Shown here in pieces: positions 5,425 to 5,501 of a stretch of 5,501 bases of DNA; positions within the stretch are counted from its first letter, which is position 1; each line of letters begins with the position of its first letter. The notes beneath the pieces were generated by a model that saw only the letters and a program-made list of their open reading frames with translations, did not search any database and had not been told where the DNA came from. Source of the stretch: Anaerolineae bacterium (GTDB lineage: Bacteria; Chloroflexota; Anaerolineae; JACIWR01); contig JAGGZG010000084.1 in NCBI GenBank assembly GCA_021162125.1, positions 1 to 5,501 of the forward strand, written 5' to 3'. The position numbers and the translations under genes are program-made.

Positions 5425-5501
5425 ATGCACGAACTCTCTGTAACTCAGAACATCATCGACGTTGTCTGCCGCCATGCAGAGGAGGCCCAGGCCAAGCGGA
5501 T
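5425..5501 (+). CDS. hypA: Hydrogenase nickel-incorporation protein HypA, N-terminal fragment (runs off the right edge)
   Basis: The first 25 codons read MHELSVTQNI followed by IDVVCRHAEEAQAKR. The opening MHELS is the signature N-terminus of HypA/HybF: the amino terminus, His2 and Glu3 take part in nickel binding. The remainder of the protein (about 90 residues, with the CxxC zinc-site pairs) lies beyond the window. HypA delivers Ni to the large subunit of NiFe hydrogenases together with HypB, so a hyp cluster or hydrogenase genes are expected to the right. It is transcribed away from the ferredoxin-type gene, and a strong -10 box lies immediately upstream. Identification rests on the N-terminal signature alone but is distinctive. 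Confidence 0.9.
   Translation, partial: MHELSVTQNIIDVVCRHAEEAQAKR

Overview
The window looks like a chromosomal stretch from an anaerobic or hydrogen-metabolising bacterium. Most of the DNA is moderately GC-rich (about 60-65% in hand-counted 60-base lines of the main genes), genes carry clear Shine-Dalgarno sites, and the right edge opens a hydrogenase-maturation gene (hypA). The hairpin repeats described below recall those seen in some genomes of uncultured Chloroflexi and similar lineages, but that placement is from memory and is tentative.

Layout, right to left. At 5425-5501 (+) is the start of hypA. Divergent from it, at 4442-5269 (-), is a polytopic membrane protein with two CxxxC sites and two 4Fe-4S ferredoxin clusters (NapH/NosR-like). 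The 155 bases between them hold two plausible back-to-back promoters. From 4362 down to 1, all on the minus strand, runs a Type III-like restriction-modification or defence operon. It begins with a large beta-class DNA methyltransferase (4362-1270, about 1,030 codons) broken by one in-frame TGA at 2491-2493. Next is a small GxxExxY (PD-(D/E)XK_3) protein (1194-811). Last is a DEAD/DEAH helicase with a Walker A motif that runs off the left edge (740-1). In the usual scheme the methyltransferase marks self DNA and the helicase/nuclease attacks unmarked DNA; the GxxExxY protein has no assigned role here.

The most unusual feature is a family of 52-64 base hairpin elements, four copies, all in the same orientation. 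Two fill the junctions between the defence genes and end 16-17 bases upstream of the next start codon. The other two lie inside the methyltransferase reading frame, where they are translated in the same frame into near-identical inserts of about 19 and 21 residues. They behave like protein-coding palindromic elements, in the way Rickettsia RPEs do. The middle of the methyltransferase (about 2100-2830) is also markedly AT-richer than both ends, which suggests an exchanged target-recognition segment; the premature stop falls inside that segment.
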